NCBI RefSeq assembly: GCF_014237865.1
Contig: NZ_JACJUU010000009.1
Location: 1 to 64,000 of the forward strand
Length of the DNA stretch: 64,000 nt
Direction of reading: 5' to 3'
Origin: Pusillimonas minor
GTDB taxonomy: Bacteria > Pseudomonadota > Gammaproteobacteria > Burkholderiales > Burkholderiaceae_B
Shown: piece after piece, positions 32,021-41,918 of the stretch
Position numbering within the stretch: position 1 is the stretch's first letter
Layout: each line of letters starts with the position of its first letter
Position numbers and translations under genes: made by a program
The notes under the pieces: model-generated
The model's input: only the letters and a program-made list of their open reading frames with translations
Told to the model about the DNA's origin: nothing
Databases searched by the model: none

Positions 32021-32335
32021 GTGTTCGCTTCACCTTACCGAGTGCTTCACTCGTTTGATGCAGGGGGGACAACCTTCCGCGACACGGCCAGACCGGTTAG
32101 CGGATAGCGGGGGCAGAAGGCAACAGTACGACGCCTTGAGTAGCCGTATTGAAGTTAGTATAACCACAAACACCTGCGGATGTAACCGCGAGGCCCGAAA
32201 CACGGGCATTTTGAAAACCGGACGTTGATTTTTACTGACACCCGGTGCAAAACCGGTACGACAAGATGCAGACATTTCGCTAATGGTGTATTTTTTACGT
32301 TTCTTTTACTCGAATAATTTCAGGAGCAGTACCTT
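32021..32335. other. sucA-maeB divergent intergenic region
   Basis: 315 bp without a recognised gene. It contains the candidate sucA promoter (32157-32186), a short CCGGT/ACCGG hairpin near 32250, and AGGAG at 32322-32326, nine bases before the maeB ATG. Both genes probably receive their regulation from here. Confidence 0.5.
32157..32186 (-). promoter_or_regulatory. candidate promoter of sucAB-lpdA
   Basis: Read leftward, GTTACA (32186-32181), an 18-bp spacer and TATACT (32162-32157) match the sigma-70 boxes at four and five of six positions. This gives a leader of about 130 nt before the sucA ATG. Confidence 0.4.
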
Positions 32336-34639
32336 ATGGACGCCAAGGCGGACCTCTCAAAAATGGCCCTTGATTACCATGCTTACCCAACCCCCGGTAA
32401 GATTTCGGTAACACCAACTAAAACACTGGCCAACCAAGACGACCTGTCGCTGGCGTATTCCCCGGGTGTTGCAGTGGCCAGCATGGCCATTTACGAAGGG
32501 GGCGAAGAAGCTGCCGCCAAGTACACCTCCCGCTCGAACCTGGTCGGCGTCGTTACTAACGGTACAGCGGTACTAGGCCTGGGCAATATCGGCCCCCTGG
32601 CGGCCAAACCCGTCATGGAAGGCAAAGGCTGCCTGTTCAAGAAATTTGCCGGCATCGACGTTTTCGACATCGAACTCAACGAACTGGACCCCGACAAACT
32701 GGTTGACATCATCGCCGCGCTCGAACCCACGCTGGGCGGCATCAACCTCGAAGACATCAAGGCGCCCGAGTGCTTCTATATTGAAAAGAAGCTGCGCGAA
32801 CGCATGAAGATCCCCGTCTTTCACGACGACCAGCACGGTACAGCCATTATCTCGGCAGCCGCCATCCTGAACGGTCTGAAGGTCGTCGGCAAATCACTCG
32901 ATTCGGTCAAGCTGGTGTGTTCGGGTGCGGGTGCCGCAGCCATCGCCTGTCTTAACCTTTTGGTCAGCCTGGGCATCCCCCGCAAAAACATCTTCGTGGT
33001 CGATTCGCGCGGCGTTATCTGGGAAGGCCGCGAAGCCAACATGGAGCCGACCAAGGCCGACTACGCACAAAAAACCGATGCCCGCACGCTGGCAGACGTT
33101 TGTGTAGACGCCGACGTCTTCCTGGGCTGTTCTGCACCCGGCGTACTAACGGCCGACATGGTCAAGACCATGGCCGACAAGCCTCTTATTCTGGCCCTGG
33201 CCAACCCCGAACCGGAGATCCGCCCGGAAGTGGCCAAGGCCGCACGCCCCGATGCGATTATCGCGACCGGTCGCTCCGACTACCCCAACCAGGTCAACAA
33301 CGTCTTGTGCTTCCCGTTCATTTTCCGCGGGGCCATGGACGTCGGCGCAACCGTTATCAACGAAGAAATGAAACTGGCCTGCGTCAAGGCCATTGCCGAA
33401 CTGGCTGAAGCCGAACAAAACGACGAAGTCGCCATGGCCTATGCCGGGCAAGACTTGTCGTTCGGGCCCGACTACATTATTCCAAAGCCCTTCGACCCGC
33501 GCCTTATCATTAAAATCGCACCGGCCGTTGCCGAGGCCGCCGTGGCGTCAGGCGTAGCCACTCGTCCCATCGAAGACATGGAAGCCTATCGCCAGCGCCT
33601 GATGGGCCTGGTTTACCACACCGGCCAGCTCATGCGCCCGCTGTTCATGCAGGCCAAAAATACACCCATGCGGGTTATTTATGCCGACGGCGAAGACGAG
33701 CGTGTGCTGCGTGCGGTTCAAACCGTGGTCGACGAAAACATCGCCAAGCCTATTCTTATCGGGCGCCCAGCCGTCATCGAGATGCGCGTCAAGAAGTTCG
33801 GGCTGCGCCTGATTCCCGGGCAAAACATTGAACTGGTCGACCCCGAAGACGACGATCGCTTCAACGAAACCTGGAACGGCTATTACAAGTTGCAAGGCCG
33901 TAACGGCGTCACGCCCGAAATCGCCAAGGCCATGGTCCGCAAGCACAACACGCTCATCGGCTCGATGTTGCTGCAGCGTGGGGACGCCGATGCCCTGATC
34001 TGCGGCGTGGCCAGCAAGTTCGACAATCAGCTGAAGTATGTACAAGAAGTCATTGGGCTAAAAGAAGGCGTACAAACCTTTGCAGCCATGAACGTGCTGA
34101 TGCTGCCCGACCAGACGCTGTTCATCTGCGACACCCACGTCAACGAAAACCCCAGCGCTGAAGAAATTGCCGACATGACCATCCAGGCGGCCGAAGAGAT
34201 CTTGCGTTTTGGCGTCGTGCCTAAAATTGCGCTGCTGTCGCATTCCAACTTTGGCAGCCGCTCTACCGAGTCTTCTCGCAAAATGGCCCGTGCCCGTCAG
34301 CTCGTCAACGAGCGTGCGCCGCACCTTGAGGTCGACGGTGAAATGCATGCCGACTCGGCCCTGTCCGAAAAAATCCGCATGCGTGCCTACCCCGATTCGC
34401 CCCTGAAAGGGCCAGCCAACCTGATGATCATGCCGAACCTCGATGCCGGCAATATCACCTACAACATGCTGAAAATGACAGGCAGCAACGGTGTGTCTAT
34501 GGGTCCGGTACTGTTGGGTGCTGCACGTCCGGTGCATATCCTGACGCCAAGCGCTACCGTTCGCCGTATCGTGAACATGACCGCCTTGGCCGTAGTCGAC
34601 GCCCAGCAAGAAGCACAGCAACGCGCCAGCAGTAAATAA
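32336..34639 (+). CDS. maeB: NADP-dependent malic enzyme MaeB
   Basis: Converts malate to pyruvate and CO2, yielding NADPH. The 767-aa protein is the large MaeB type. It has an N-terminal malic domain (about 15-155, including [27 protein letters not shown]), a nucleotide-binding domain (about 165-400, [15 protein letters not shown]) and a C-terminal phosphotransacetylase-like domain (about 430-760), which in characterised members is regulatory. The ATG has AGGAG nine bases upstream. It is divergent from sucA and convergent with gltA, placing a pyruvate-yielding exit beside the cycle genes. Confidence 0.96.
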   Translation: MDAKADLSKMALDYHAYPTPGKISVTPTKTLANQDDLSLAYSPGVAVASMAIYEGGEEAAAKYTSRSNLVGVVTNGTAVLGLGNIGPLAAKPVMEGKGCLFKKFAGIDVFDIELNELDPDKLVDIIAALEPTLGGINLEDIKAPECFYIEKKLRERMKIPVFHDDQHGTAIISAAAILNGLKVVGKSLDSVKLVCSGAGAAAIACLNLLVSLGIPRKNIFVVDSRGVIWEGREANMEPTKADYAQKTDARTLADVCVDADVFLGCSAPGVLTADMVKTMADKPLILALANPEPEIRPEVAKAARPDAIIATGRSDYPNQVNNVLCFPFIFRGAMDVGATVINEEMKLACVKAIAELAEAEQNDEVAMAYAGQDLSFGPDYIIPKPFDPRLIIKIAPAVAEAAVASGVATRPIEDMEAYRQRLMGLVYHTGQLMRPLFMQAKNTPMRVIYADGEDERVLRAVQTVVDENIAKPILIGRPAVIEMRVKKFGLRLIPGQNIELVDPEDDDRFNETWNGYYKLQGRNGVTPEIAKAMVRKHNTLIGSMLLQRGDADALICGVASKFDNQLKYVQEVIGLKEGVQTFAAMNVLMLPDQTLFICDTHVNENPSAEEIADMTIQAAEEILRFGVVPKIALLSHSNFGSRSTESSRKMARARQLVNERAPHLEVDGEMHADSALSEKIRMRAYPDSPLKGPANLMIMPNLDAGNITYNMLKMTGSNGVSMGPVLLGAARPVHILTPSATVRRIVNMTALAVVDAQQEAQQRASSK

Positions 34640-34691
34640 GCACGTTGTATTGGCATGGCGCGCGCCCTTGGGCGCTGGCATGCCGCAGCCG

Positions 34692-34722
34692 AAAGCCCCG
34701 CTTTAACAAGCGGGGCTTTTTT
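34692..34722 (+). terminator. terminator of maeB
   Basis: GCCCCGCTT (34695-34703), loop TAAC and AAGCGGGGC (34708-34716) form a 9-bp stem followed by six T. Confidence 0.9.
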
Positions 34723-34810
34723 GCATGCGGCCCTGGCGAGCAGTGCTTGTTACACGCCGACCGCGCCAGCCTGCTGGCCTGCAGCTTGCTGCGTAAGTCA
34801 TGACGCCCAT

Positions 34811-34838
34811 AAAAAAACCGCCCAAAGGCGGCTTTTTT
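34811..34838 (-). terminator. terminator of gltA
   Basis: Read leftward, CCGCC (34831-34827), loop TTTG and GGCGG (34822-34818) are followed by seven T (34817-34811). It lies about 60 bp beyond the gltA stop. Confidence 0.85.
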
Positions 34839-34895
34839 GTTGCGGCCATACGCGGGTAACAACACCCACGATGGCCACCTGGGCCATCAAGCAAA

Positions 34896-36194
34896 TTAAC
34901 GCTTGATATCGCGAACGGCGGAACCCGTGTAAAGTTGACGCGGACGACCGATCTTGTATTCGGGATCGGAAATCATTTCGTCCCACTGGGAGATCCAGCC
35001 AACGGTACGTGCCAAGGCAAAAATACCGGTGAACAAAGGTGTGGGGATACCAATGGCGCGCTGAACGATGCCCGAGTAGAAGTCGACGTTGGGGTACAAC
35101 TTGCGATCGACGAAGTACGGATCTTCGAGGGCGATACGCTCGAGCTCCATGGCCAGCTTGAACAGCGGATCGTTTTCGAGGCCCAGCGCAGACAAGACTT
35201 CTTTGCAAGTTTCTTGCATGAGCTTGGCACGGGGATCGTAGTTTTTGTATACACGGTGACCAAAGCCCATCAGGCGAACGCCAGACGTTTTATCTTTGAC
35301 CTTTTCCATGAATTCGCCAACCTTGGCAACACCACCGTTGGCCTGCAGGTTTTCGAGCATTTGCAGGCAGGCTTCGTTGGCGCCGCCGTGAGCGGGACCC
35401 CACAAGCAGGCAATACCTGCCGAAATAGCTGCAAACGGGTTAGTGCCCGACGAACCGCACAAACGCACCGTAGACGTTGAAGCGTTTTGTTCGTGGTCGG
35501 CGTGCAAGATGAAGATGCGGTCAAGCGCGCGTTCGACAACGTCGTTGACTTTGTAATCTTCGCAGGGGTTGGCGAACATCATGCGCAAGAAATTGCCGGT
35601 GTACGACAGATCGTTGCGCGGATAGATGTAAGGCTGGCCCAACGAATACTTGTACACCATGGCGACCAGCGTAGGCATCTTGGCGATCAGGCGGATTGCC
35701 GACAGACGGCGATGCTCGGGGTTGGTGATGTCGGTGGCGTCGTGGTAGAAAGCAGACAATGCGCCAACGGCAGCGGTCAGCATGGCCATGGGGTGGGCGT
35801 CGCGGCTGAAACCACTAATAAATGTGGCCAGTTGCTCGTGCACCATAGTGTGGTTGGTGACTTCGCTGTCAAACTGAAGCTTTTGCTCGGCGCTGGGCAA
35901 CTCGCCGTTCAGGATCAGGTAGCAAACGTCGAGAAAGTCGTTGTTTTGGGCCAACTGGTCGATGGGGTAGCCACGGTAGAGCAGCTGACCTTTGTCGCCA
36001 TCGATGTAGGTAATCGCCGACTCGCATGACGCCGTCGACAAGAAACCCGGGTCGTAGGTGAACATGCCGGTTTGGCCATACAGCTTGCGAATGTCGATGA
36101 CGTCTGGGCCGATCGAGCCTTTGTACACCGGAAAATCAACCGATGCGCTACCGTCCGAAAACGATAGGGTTGCTTTTTTATCTGACAGTTGCAT
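34896..36194 (-). CDS. gltA: citrate synthase GltA
   Basis: Condenses acetyl-CoA and oxaloacetate to citrate. The 432-aa protein is the proteobacterial hexameric, NADH-sensitive type, with an N-terminal domain (about 1-60) preceding the catalytic core. Landmarks are [55 protein letters not shown] and [15 protein letters not shown], which carry the catalytic His and Asp residues. It lies 17 bp after sdhE, at the end of the sdhCDABE unit. Confidence 0.98.
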   Translation of the reverse strand: MQLSDKKATLSFSDGSASVDFPVYKGSIGPDVIDIRKLYGQTGMFTYDPGFLSTASCESAITYIDGDKGQLLYRGYPIDQLAQNNDFLDVCYLILNGELPSAEQKLQFDSEVTNHTMVHEQLATFISGFSRDAHPMAMLTAAVGALSAFYHDATDITNPEHRRLSAIRLIAKMPTLVAMVYKYSLGQPYIYPRNDLSYTGNFLRMMFANPCEDYKVNDVVERALDRIFILHADHEQNASTSTVRLCGSSGTNPFAAISAGIACLWGPAHGGANEACLQMLENLQANGGVAKVGEFMEKVKDKTSGVRLMGFGHRVYKNYDPRAKLMQETCKEVLSALGLENDPLFKLAMELERIALEDPYFVDRKLYPNVDFYSGIVQRAIGIPTPLFTGIFALARTVGWISQWDEMISDPEYKIGRPRQLYTGSAVRDIKR

Positions 36195-36211
36195 CTTTCT
36201 TCCTCAAAAAT

Positions 36212-36472
36212 TTACAGCGCTCGCATTTGCCCAACCAGCCGCTGAATATCGGGCGTGTCGTACACCCCTTCTAGCGACTTGCGGCCCAACAAAACGTCGA
36301 GCAATTCGTTGTCACCCATCTCGAATAATTGGGTTAAGGCGACAACATCAGTATCGGTAAGTTGGGTTTCGTATTGATCCAGAAAATTCGTGATGATCAA
36401 ATCGTTTTCCAACAGACCACGGCGTGCCCGCCAACGCAGGCGGGCACGCTCAAGTTCGGTCAGTGTGCTCAT
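36212..36472 (-). CDS. sdhE: FAD assembly factor SdhE
   Basis: SdhE (YgfY) helps covalent FAD attachment to SdhA. The 86-aa protein starts MSTLTELERARLRWRARRGL and has the conserved RGLLENDLIITNF segment (the RGxxE motif that contacts flavoprotein) plus ELLDVLLGR. An in-frame upstream extension of 38 codons overlaps sdhB and is not used. It lies between sdhB and gltA. A perfect 11-bp hairpin is embedded in its early coding sequence (36422-36449). Confidence 0.92.
   Translation of the reverse strand: MSTLTELERARLRWRARRGLLENDLIITNFLDQYETQLTDTDVVALTQLFEMGDNELLDVLLGRKSLEGVYDTPDIQRLVGQMRAL
36422..36449 (-). other. strong hairpin within early sdhE coding sequence
   Basis: GCGTGCCCGCC (36422-36432), loop AACGCA and GGCGGGCACGC (36439-36449) form a perfect 11-bp stem starting about 24 nt after the sdhE start. 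It falls in the Arg-rich codons of LRWRARRG, so part of the pattern may be codon-driven. In mRNA it could slow initiation or elongation of sdhE. Confidence 0.45.
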
Positions 36473-36483
36473 GAGTGCAGCAC

Positions 36484-37200
36484 TTAGATACTGCGCCGAA
36501 CCAGCAGTTCTTTGATTTTGCCAATTGCCTTCGAGGGATTCAGCCCCTTCGGACAGACGTCTGTACAGTTCATGATGGTGTGGCAACGGAACAGACGATA
36601 AGGGTCTTCGAGGTTATCGAGACGCTCGGCGGTGGCTTCGTCGCGCGAGTCGGCGATGAAGCGGTAGGCCTGCAGCAAACCGGCAGGGCCCACAAATTTG
36701 TCGGGATTCCACCAGAACGACGGGCAGGAGGTCGAGCAACATGCGCACAGGATGCACTCGTACAGACCGTCGATCTCTTCACGGGCCTCGGGCGACTGCA
36801 GACGCTCGCGCTCGGGCGGCGGTGTGTCGTTGATGAGGAACGGCTTGACCGAATGGTACTGGTTGAAGAACTGGGTCATGTCGACGATCAGATCGCGCAC
36901 AACAGGCAAGCCTGGCAGCGGACGCAGCACGATAGGCTGGGAGAGTTCGCGCAAGTTCGTGGTACATGCCAGACCGTTCTTGCCATTGATGTTCATGGCG
37001 TCGGAACCGCAAACACCCTCGCGGCACGAACGGCGGATAGCCAGACTGTCGTCAACATCGTTCTTGATGCGCACCAGCGCGTCGAGCAACATTTTGTCGG
37101 TAGGCTGAAGCTCGACTTCGAGCTTTTGCATGTACGGACGCTCGTCCTTGTCAGGATCGTAGCGGTAGATTTCAAACTTAACGATACGTTTTTGGCTCAT
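36484..37200 (-). CDS. sdhB: succinate dehydrogenase iron-sulfur subunit
   Basis: SdhB carries electrons from FAD to quinone. The 238-aa protein has all three cluster motifs: a 2Fe-2S set in [21 protein letters not shown] (quoted region about 60-80), the 4Fe-4S motif [12 protein letters not shown] (about 150) and the 3Fe-4S motif [17 protein letters not shown] (about 205-221). It lies 12 bp after sdhA and 11 bp before sdhE in the sdhCDAB-E order. Confidence 0.98.
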   Translation of the reverse strand: MSQKRIVKFEIYRYDPDKDERPYMQKLEVELQPTDKMLLDALVRIKNDVDDSLAIRRSCREGVCGSDAMNINGKNGLACTTNLRELSQPIVLRPLPGLPVVRDLIVDMTQFFNQYHSVKPFLINDTPPPERERLQSPEAREEIDGLYECILCACCSTSCPSFWWNPDKFVGPAGLLQAYRFIADSRDEATAERLDNLEDPYRLFRCHTIMNCTDVCPKGLNPSKAIGKIKELLVRRSI

Positions 37201-37212
37201 TTCAGTTCCTGC

Positions 37213-38991
37213 TTAGAAGGTCCGTGCTTTGGGTGGGAAGCTGTCGACGGTCAGCGGTTTCATTTGAACCGGCTTGTAGTCGAGACGGCCGCCTTCTGAA
37301 TACCAGAGGGTGTGGCGCAACCAGTTTTCGTCGTCGCGGTCGGGGTGATCGTCGAGCGCATGAGCGCCGCGACTTTCGGTACGACTTGCGGCCGACTTGA
37401 TGGTGGCACGCGCAACTTCGATCATGTTGGACAGTTCGAGGGCTTCGATACGTGCGGTATTGAAGACCTTGGACTTGTCTTTGAAGTAGATTTCTTCGAC
37501 CTGGGGCGCCAGGCTTTCGATGACATCGACACCCTTGTTGAGCAGCTCGAGGGTACGGAAAACGCCGCAGTGCGTTTGCATGCCATTGCGAATTGCATTG
37601 CCCACTTCTTGTGCCTTGACGCCCGAGGTACGGGTTTCGAGCTTGTTGAGGCGATCGAGGGAGTAGTCGACGGACGATTGCGGCAGGGGCTGGTGCGCAA
37701 TTTGACGCTCGAGGTGGGAGTCGACAATGTGCTTGCCGGCAGCGCGACCAAATACGATGAGGTCGAGCAGCGAGTTTGTACCCAGACGGTTGGCGCCGTG
37801 TACCGAAACAGCCGCACATTCGCCGATGGCGTACAAACCATTGACGACTTTGGTTTCGCCGTTTTTAAAGTCGACAACCTGACCATGGTAGTTGGCCGGA
37901 ATCCCCCCCATTTGATAATGGATGGTGGGCACAACAGGGATGGGCTCTTTGATGGGGTCGACGTTACCGAACTTGATCGCGATTTCGCGAATGGACGGCA
38001 GACGCTTGTTGATGACGTCGGCGCCCAGGTGATCGAGCTTGAGCAGCACGTGATCGCCATTGGGGCCGCAACCACGACCTTCTTTGATTTCCTGGTCCAT
38101 CGAGCGCGAAACGAAGTCGCGCGGTGCCAGATCTTTAAGGGTGGGCGCGTAGCGTTCCATGAAGCGCTCGCCATCTTTGTTCAGCAAGATGCCGCCTTCG
38201 CCGCGAACACCTTCGGTGATGAGCACGCCGGCACCGGCCACACCCGTGGGGTGGAACTGCCAGAACTCCATGTCTTGCAAGGCAATGCCTGCACGAGCCG
38301 CCATACCCAGACCGTCGCCGGTATTGATGAAGGCGTTGGTAGATGCGGCCCAGATACGGCCTGCACCACCCGTGGCCAGCACGGTTGTTTTGGCTTCGAG
38401 GATATAAACCTCGCCAGTTTCCATTTCGAGGGCGGTAACGCCGACGACATCGCCGTCGTCGTTGCGCAGCAAGTCGAGGGCCATCCATTCGACGAAGAAC
38501 TGGGTACGGGCCGAGACGTTACGCTGGTACAGCGTGTGCAGCATGGCGTGACCGGTGCGGTCGGCCGCGGCACAGGCGCGCTGTACGGGCTTTTCGCCGA
38601 AATTGGCGGTGTGACCACCAAAGGGACGCTGATAAATGGTGCCATCGGGGTTGCGGTCGAACGGCATACCGAAGTGTTCGAGCTCGTAAACAGCGGACGG
38701 CGCCTCGCGGCACATGAATTCGATGGCGTCTTGGTCGCCCAGCCAGTCGGACCCTTTGACGGTGTCGTACATGTGCCAGTACCAGTTGTCTTCGCTCATG
38801 TTACCCAATGCCGCACTGACGCCACCCTGGGCGGCAACCGTGTGCGAACGGGTAGGAAACACTTTAGACAAGACGGCAACCGACAAGCCCGCCTGCGCCA
38901 GTTGCAAAGAGCAACGCATGCCGGCCCCGCCGGCGCCTACGACCACAACATCAAACTTGCGGCGAGGTAAGGAATTTTTGACAGCAGCCAC
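37213..38991 (-). CDS. sdhA: succinate dehydrogenase flavoprotein subunit
   Basis: SdhA oxidises succinate to fumarate. The 592-aa protein has FAD-binding [10 protein letters not shown] (about 16-25), the histidine that carries covalent FAD in [10 protein letters not shown] (His50), the active-site [18 protein letters not shown] and [12 protein letters not shown] with its catalytic Arg. The C-terminal [14 protein letters not shown] is also typical. It lies 3 bp after sdhD. Confidence 0.98.
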   Translation of the reverse strand: MAAVKNSLPRRKFDVVVVGAGGAGMRCSLQLAQAGLSVAVLSKVFPTRSHTVAAQGGVSAALGNMSEDNWYWHMYDTVKGSDWLGDQDAIEFMCREAPSAVYELEHFGMPFDRNPDGTIYQRPFGGHTANFGEKPVQRACAAADRTGHAMLHTLYQRNVSARTQFFVEWMALDLLRNDDGDVVGVTALEMETGEVYILEAKTTVLATGGAGRIWAASTNAFINTGDGLGMAARAGIALQDMEFWQFHPTGVAGAGVLITEGVRGEGGILLNKDGERFMERYAPTLKDLAPRDFVSRSMDQEIKEGRGCGPNGDHVLLKLDHLGADVINKRLPSIREIAIKFGNVDPIKEPIPVVPTIHYQMGGIPANYHGQVVDFKNGETKVVNGLYAIGECAAVSVHGANRLGTNSLLDLIVFGRAAGKHIVDSHLERQIAHQPLPQSSVDYSLDRLNKLETRTSGVKAQEVGNAIRNGMQTHCGVFRTLELLNKGVDVIESLAPQVEEIYFKDKSKVFNTARIEALELSNMIEVARATIKSAASRTESRGAHALDDHPDRDDENWLRHTLWYSEGGRLDYKPVQMKPLTVDSFPPKARTF

Positions 38992-38994
38992 GGC

Positions 38995-39378
38995 TTATAA
39001 ACTCCAGAGAACTTTAGCGAAATAAATAATTGAACCCGCAAGCCAGAGCAAGGTCAGTACTTGCAACAGCAGGCGAACGCCTGCGGGCTTGACGTAGTCC
39101 ATCCAGATGTCGCGCACACCGATCCAGGCATGCCATGCCAGCGAGAAGAAGGCCAGCGTTGCCAGCAACTGCCCTACCGGGATCACACCGACGGTGAAGG
39201 TAAACAGGTTTTGCCAGCTTTCGAAGCTCATGTCGGAAGTAAACAGAACCCCGAAAAAGAGAACCAGCGTATACACCGCCATAATGACGGCCGTACAGCG
39301 CTGAACGATGAAGTCAAAGGTGCCGTAGTGCGCACCGACGACCAGGCGCTTGGCGCCCACGCGTTCTTGAGTAGCCAT
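38995..39378 (-). CDS. sdhD: succinate dehydrogenase membrane anchor SdhD
   Basis: Small cytochrome b subunit that anchors SdhAB and helps bind quinone and heme b. The 127-aa protein has three predicted membrane helices (about 28-48, 58-80 and 103-125). Haem and quinone residues are present in WHAWIGVRDIWMDYVK (His83, Asp94-Tyr95). The ATG shares one base with the sdhC stop (TAATG). A start two codons upstream is also in frame but is less well placed. Confidence 0.95.
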   Translation of the reverse strand: MATQERVGAKRLVVGAHYGTFDFIVQRCTAVIMAVYTLVLFFGVLFTSDMSFESWQNLFTFTVGVIPVGQLLATLAFFSLAWHAWIGVRDIWMDYVKPAGVRLLLQVLTLLWLAGSIIYFAKVLWSL

Positions 39379-39791
39379 TACCAAACCCCAAACAATTTAA
39401 GACCAAAAACCAGTGTGAGCGCGAGGCTGACCCCGAAGACGACGCCGGCGCTTTTTTGGGCAGAGACCTTGTCCATGCCGATGTGCAGATCGAGAACCAG
39501 ATAGCGGATGCCGGCACAGAAGTGATGCAGGTAGCCCCAGATAAGCGCCAGCAAGATGAGTTTTACGATGGGGTTGGCCACCCAGCCCTGAATGGACGCG
39601 AAGCTGTCGGGTGACGTGACGCTAAGCGAAAACAACGGCACCAGAACAAGCGGAAGACAGAGAAACAGCAATGCGCCGCTGACACGGTGCAGAATTGACG
39701 ATTTTCCCGCCAGGGGAAGACGGTAGCTTAGGATCTGCGGAACGCTGATATTGCGAAACTGCGGACGCGGCTTGGAAGCTGAATCGGACAT
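39378..39791 (-). CDS. sdhC: succinate dehydrogenase cytochrome b556 subunit SdhC
   Basis: Larger membrane anchor of succinate dehydrogenase. The 137-aa protein shows RPQFRNISV, the quinone-site HRVSGALLFL and a haem-ligand region GYLHHFCAGIRYLVLDLHIG (His about 89-90), plus three membrane helices. The chosen ATG has GAGG six bases upstream; an extra 8 codons upstream are unlikely to be used. It is the first gene of sdhCDAB-sdhE-gltA and follows gntR by 92 bp on the same strand. Confidence 0.96.
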   Translation of the reverse strand: MSDSASKPRPQFRNISVPQILSYRLPLAGKSSILHRVSGALLFLCLPLVLVPLFSLSVTSPDSFASIQGWVANPIVKLILLALIWGYLHHFCAGIRYLVLDLHIGMDKVSAQKSAGVVFGVSLALTLVFGLKLFGVW

Positions 39792-39844
39792 GATGGCCTC
39801 GAGGTTAACAAACAAAATATTGCAAAACGCTATTAGTATTTTCG

Positions 39845-39872
39845 CCGATTTCCGCGAAGCGGATCAAATCGG
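39845..39872 (-). promoter_or_regulatory. stem-loop between gntR and sdhC
   Basis: CCGATTT (39845-39851) pairs with AAATCGG (39866-39872), and CCGC/GCGG pairs inside with a GAA loop. No T-run follows on either strand. It sits 11 bp downstream of the gntR stop in the sdhC leader, so it could be an RNA element or a boundary for gntR mRNA. Confidence 0.4.
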
Positions 39873-39883
39873 TTGAAAAAAAC

Positions 39884-40651
39884 CTAGTTCAGTGAGTTCC
39901 GGTAATGGAACCGGTTTGTAACGTACAGCCCGCGACGTAGCTCCATGGGGCGATCGCCATACGTAAACGACACCCGCTCGACCTGCAAGAGCGGACTTTC
40001 GGGGGCCACCTGCAAAAGCTCAGCCTGAGCTGCAGTGGCGGCCACCGCCTTGATTTTTTCTTCGGCCCTGACCATGCTGACCCCATACTCGGACTCGAAA
40101 AAGGCGTACAACGGCCCCCTATAGCGGGTCAGGGACTCGGTGGTCAGCCCCTTGAACACCGCACCCGGCAACCAGATATCGTCGAGAATGGTGGGCTCGG
40201 CATCGAAAGACAACAAGCGCCTGACATTGACCGCGCTTTCGGATGACGCCAGGTCGAGCAGGCGGGCGACATCGGCAGGCGCCTTGACCCGGCGGCAGTC
40301 GATAAGCTGGCTGCTTGACGCCGAGGGCTGGCCGTCGTCGGGCGTGAGCCGCAAAAAGCGGAACCGCACCTTGGCTTCGTTGTGGGTGGCTACAAAAGTG
40401 CCCTTGCCCTGACGCCGGATAAGCAGGTTGTCGGCTGCGAGCTCGTCGATTGCCTTGCGAACCGTACCCTGGCTGACATTAAAACGCGCCGCCAGCTCGA
40501 ATTCGCTGGGAATGACTTCTCCCGGTTTCCATTCACCGCGATCAAGACTTTGAAGCAACAAGCCTTTAATCTGTTGATACAACGGGCTATACGCCGCGCC
40601 GGCAGGGGCACGTTCGGGCACCGCAGAAGTATCTATAGATTGATCGGACAT
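39884..40651 (-). CDS. GntR-family (HutC-type) transcriptional regulator
   Basis: Probable ligand-controlled regulator of the flanking TCA genes. The 255-aa form has an N-terminal winged helix-turn-helix (about 20-90: YQQIKGLLLQSLDRGEWKPGEVIPSEFELAARFNVSQGTVRKAIDELA lies in this span) and a C-terminal UTRA ligand-binding domain (about 105-250), which places it in the HutC subfamily. The start MSDQSID is chosen because it matches the usual N-terminus. An ATG 14 codons upstream (40691-40693) is also possible. It is divergent from mdh and codirectional with sdhC. The effector is unknown. Confidence 0.9.
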   Translation of the reverse strand: MSDQSIDTSAVPERAPAGAAYSPLYQQIKGLLLQSLDRGEWKPGEVIPSEFELAARFNVSQGTVRKAIDELAADNLLIRRQGKGTFVATHNEAKVRFRFLRLTPDDGQPSASSSQLIDCRRVKAPADVARLLDLASSESAVNVRRLLSFDAEPTILDDIWLPGAVFKGLTTESLTRYRGPLYAFFESEYGVSMVRAEEKIKAVAATAAQAELLQVAPESPLLQVERVSFTYGDRPMELRRGLYVTNRFHYRNSLN

Positions 40652-40731
40652 GGTCGACAAAAGTCTGGACGGTTTTGTGAAAACGCCCGACATTCTCGCA
40701 CGGTTCGCGCCGAATGTCTAACACTCTTCTG

Positions 40732-40750
40732 TCTTATATAAGATATAAGA
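40732..40750. promoter_or_regulatory. candidate GntR operator upstream of mdh/gntR
   Basis: TCTTATATAAGA (40732-40743) is a perfect 12-bp palindrome, and its right half TATAAGA is repeated directly at 40744-40750. It lies in the mdh-gntR divergent region, just before a TTGACT (40754-40759) facing mdh. A palindrome with an additional half-site between a regulator and its divergent neighbour fits autoregulation. No copy was found upstream of sdhC, gltA, sucA or acnB. Confidence 0.45.
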
Positions 40751-40833
40751 TGTTTGACTACAGGGCCGATTTCAACTAACCTTTTAACTATTAAAATCTG
40801 TCGTTTACCCTTATCTTTTTTCGGAGATCCTTC

Positions 40834-41820
40834 ATGTCCAAACCCGCCATGCGTGTCGCCGTCACCGGCGCTGCCGGTCAAATTGGTTACGCCCTGCTGT
40901 TCCGCATCGCCTCGGGCGAAATGTTGGGCAAAGACCAGCCTGTCATTCTGCAGCTGCTCGAAATCCCAGACGAAAAGGCGCAAAAAGCACTTAAAGGCGT
41001 CATGATGGAACTCGACGACTGCGCGTTCCCCCTGCTGCAAGGCATGACCGCCCACAGCGATCCGCGCGAAGCGTTCAAAGACGCCGACGTCGCCCTGCTG
41101 GTCGGTTCGCGTCCTCGTGGCCCCGGCATGGAGCGCAAAGACTTGCTCAAAGTCAACGCCGAAATCTTCAAGGTACAAGGCAAAGCGCTTAACGACGTTG
41201 CCAGCCGCAACGTTAAAGTACTGGTCGTCGGCAACCCTGCCAACACCAACGCCTATATCGCCATGAAATCGGCCCCCGACCTGCCCGCTAAAAACTTTAC
41301 AGCCATGCTGCGCCTCGACCACAACCGTGCGTTGTCGCAACTGGCCGCAAAATCGGGCAAAAAAGTGGCCGACATCGAAAACCTCATCGTGTGGGGCAAC
41401 CATTCGCCCACCATGTACCCCGATATCCGCTTTGCCACCGCTAACGGCGACAAACTCGCTCAGGTCATCAACGACGACGCCTGGAACCGGGACACGTTCA
41501 TCCCCACCGTCGGCAAGCGCGGCGCCGCCATCATCGAAGCACGCGGCCTGTCCTCGGCCGCTTCCGCAGCCAATGCGGCCATCGACCACGTCCGTGACTG
41601 GATCCTGGGCTCGAACGGCAAGTGGGTCACCATGGGCATTCCATCTGACGGCTCTTACGGCATCCCCGAAGGCATCGTTTACGGTTACCCCGTTACCACG
41701 CAAAACGGCGAATACGCCATCGTTCAAGGCCTGGACATCGACAGCTTCTCGCGCGAGCGCATGGACAACACACTGAACGAACTGCTCGAAGAGCGCGACG
41801 GCGTCAAAGACCTGTTGTAA
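40834..41820 (+). CDS. mdh: malate dehydrogenase
   Basis: NAD-dependent oxidation of malate to oxaloacetate. The 328-aa protein is the cytosolic-type MDH found in betaproteobacteria. It has nucleotide-binding [13 protein letters not shown] (11-23), the substrate Arg in [28 protein letters not shown], and the catalytic His in [11 protein letters not shown] (about residue 189). GGAG lies seven bases before the ATG. It is divergent from gntR and 98 bp upstream of acnB. Confidence 0.98.
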   Translation: MSKPAMRVAVTGAAGQIGYALLFRIASGEMLGKDQPVILQLLEIPDEKAQKALKGVMMELDDCAFPLLQGMTAHSDPREAFKDADVALLVGSRPRGPGMERKDLLKVNAEIFKVQGKALNDVASRNVKVLVVGNPANTNAYIAMKSAPDLPAKNFTAMLRLDHNRALSQLAAKSGKKVADIENLIVWGNHSPTMYPDIRFATANGDKLAQVINDDAWNRDTFIPTVGKRGAAIIEARGLSSAASAANAAIDHVRDWILGSNGKWVTMGIPSDGSYGIPEGIVYGYPVTTQNGEYAIVQGLDIDSFSRERMDNTLNELLEERDGVKDLL

Positions 41821-41918
41821 TCAACAACCGGCCTGGCCATCCCCGACAGCCCTCGCGCCCTACCCGGCGCCCGGGCTGTCTTTGAATTTCCTCCAACCCT
41901 CGACAAAGGGCACGTCAC

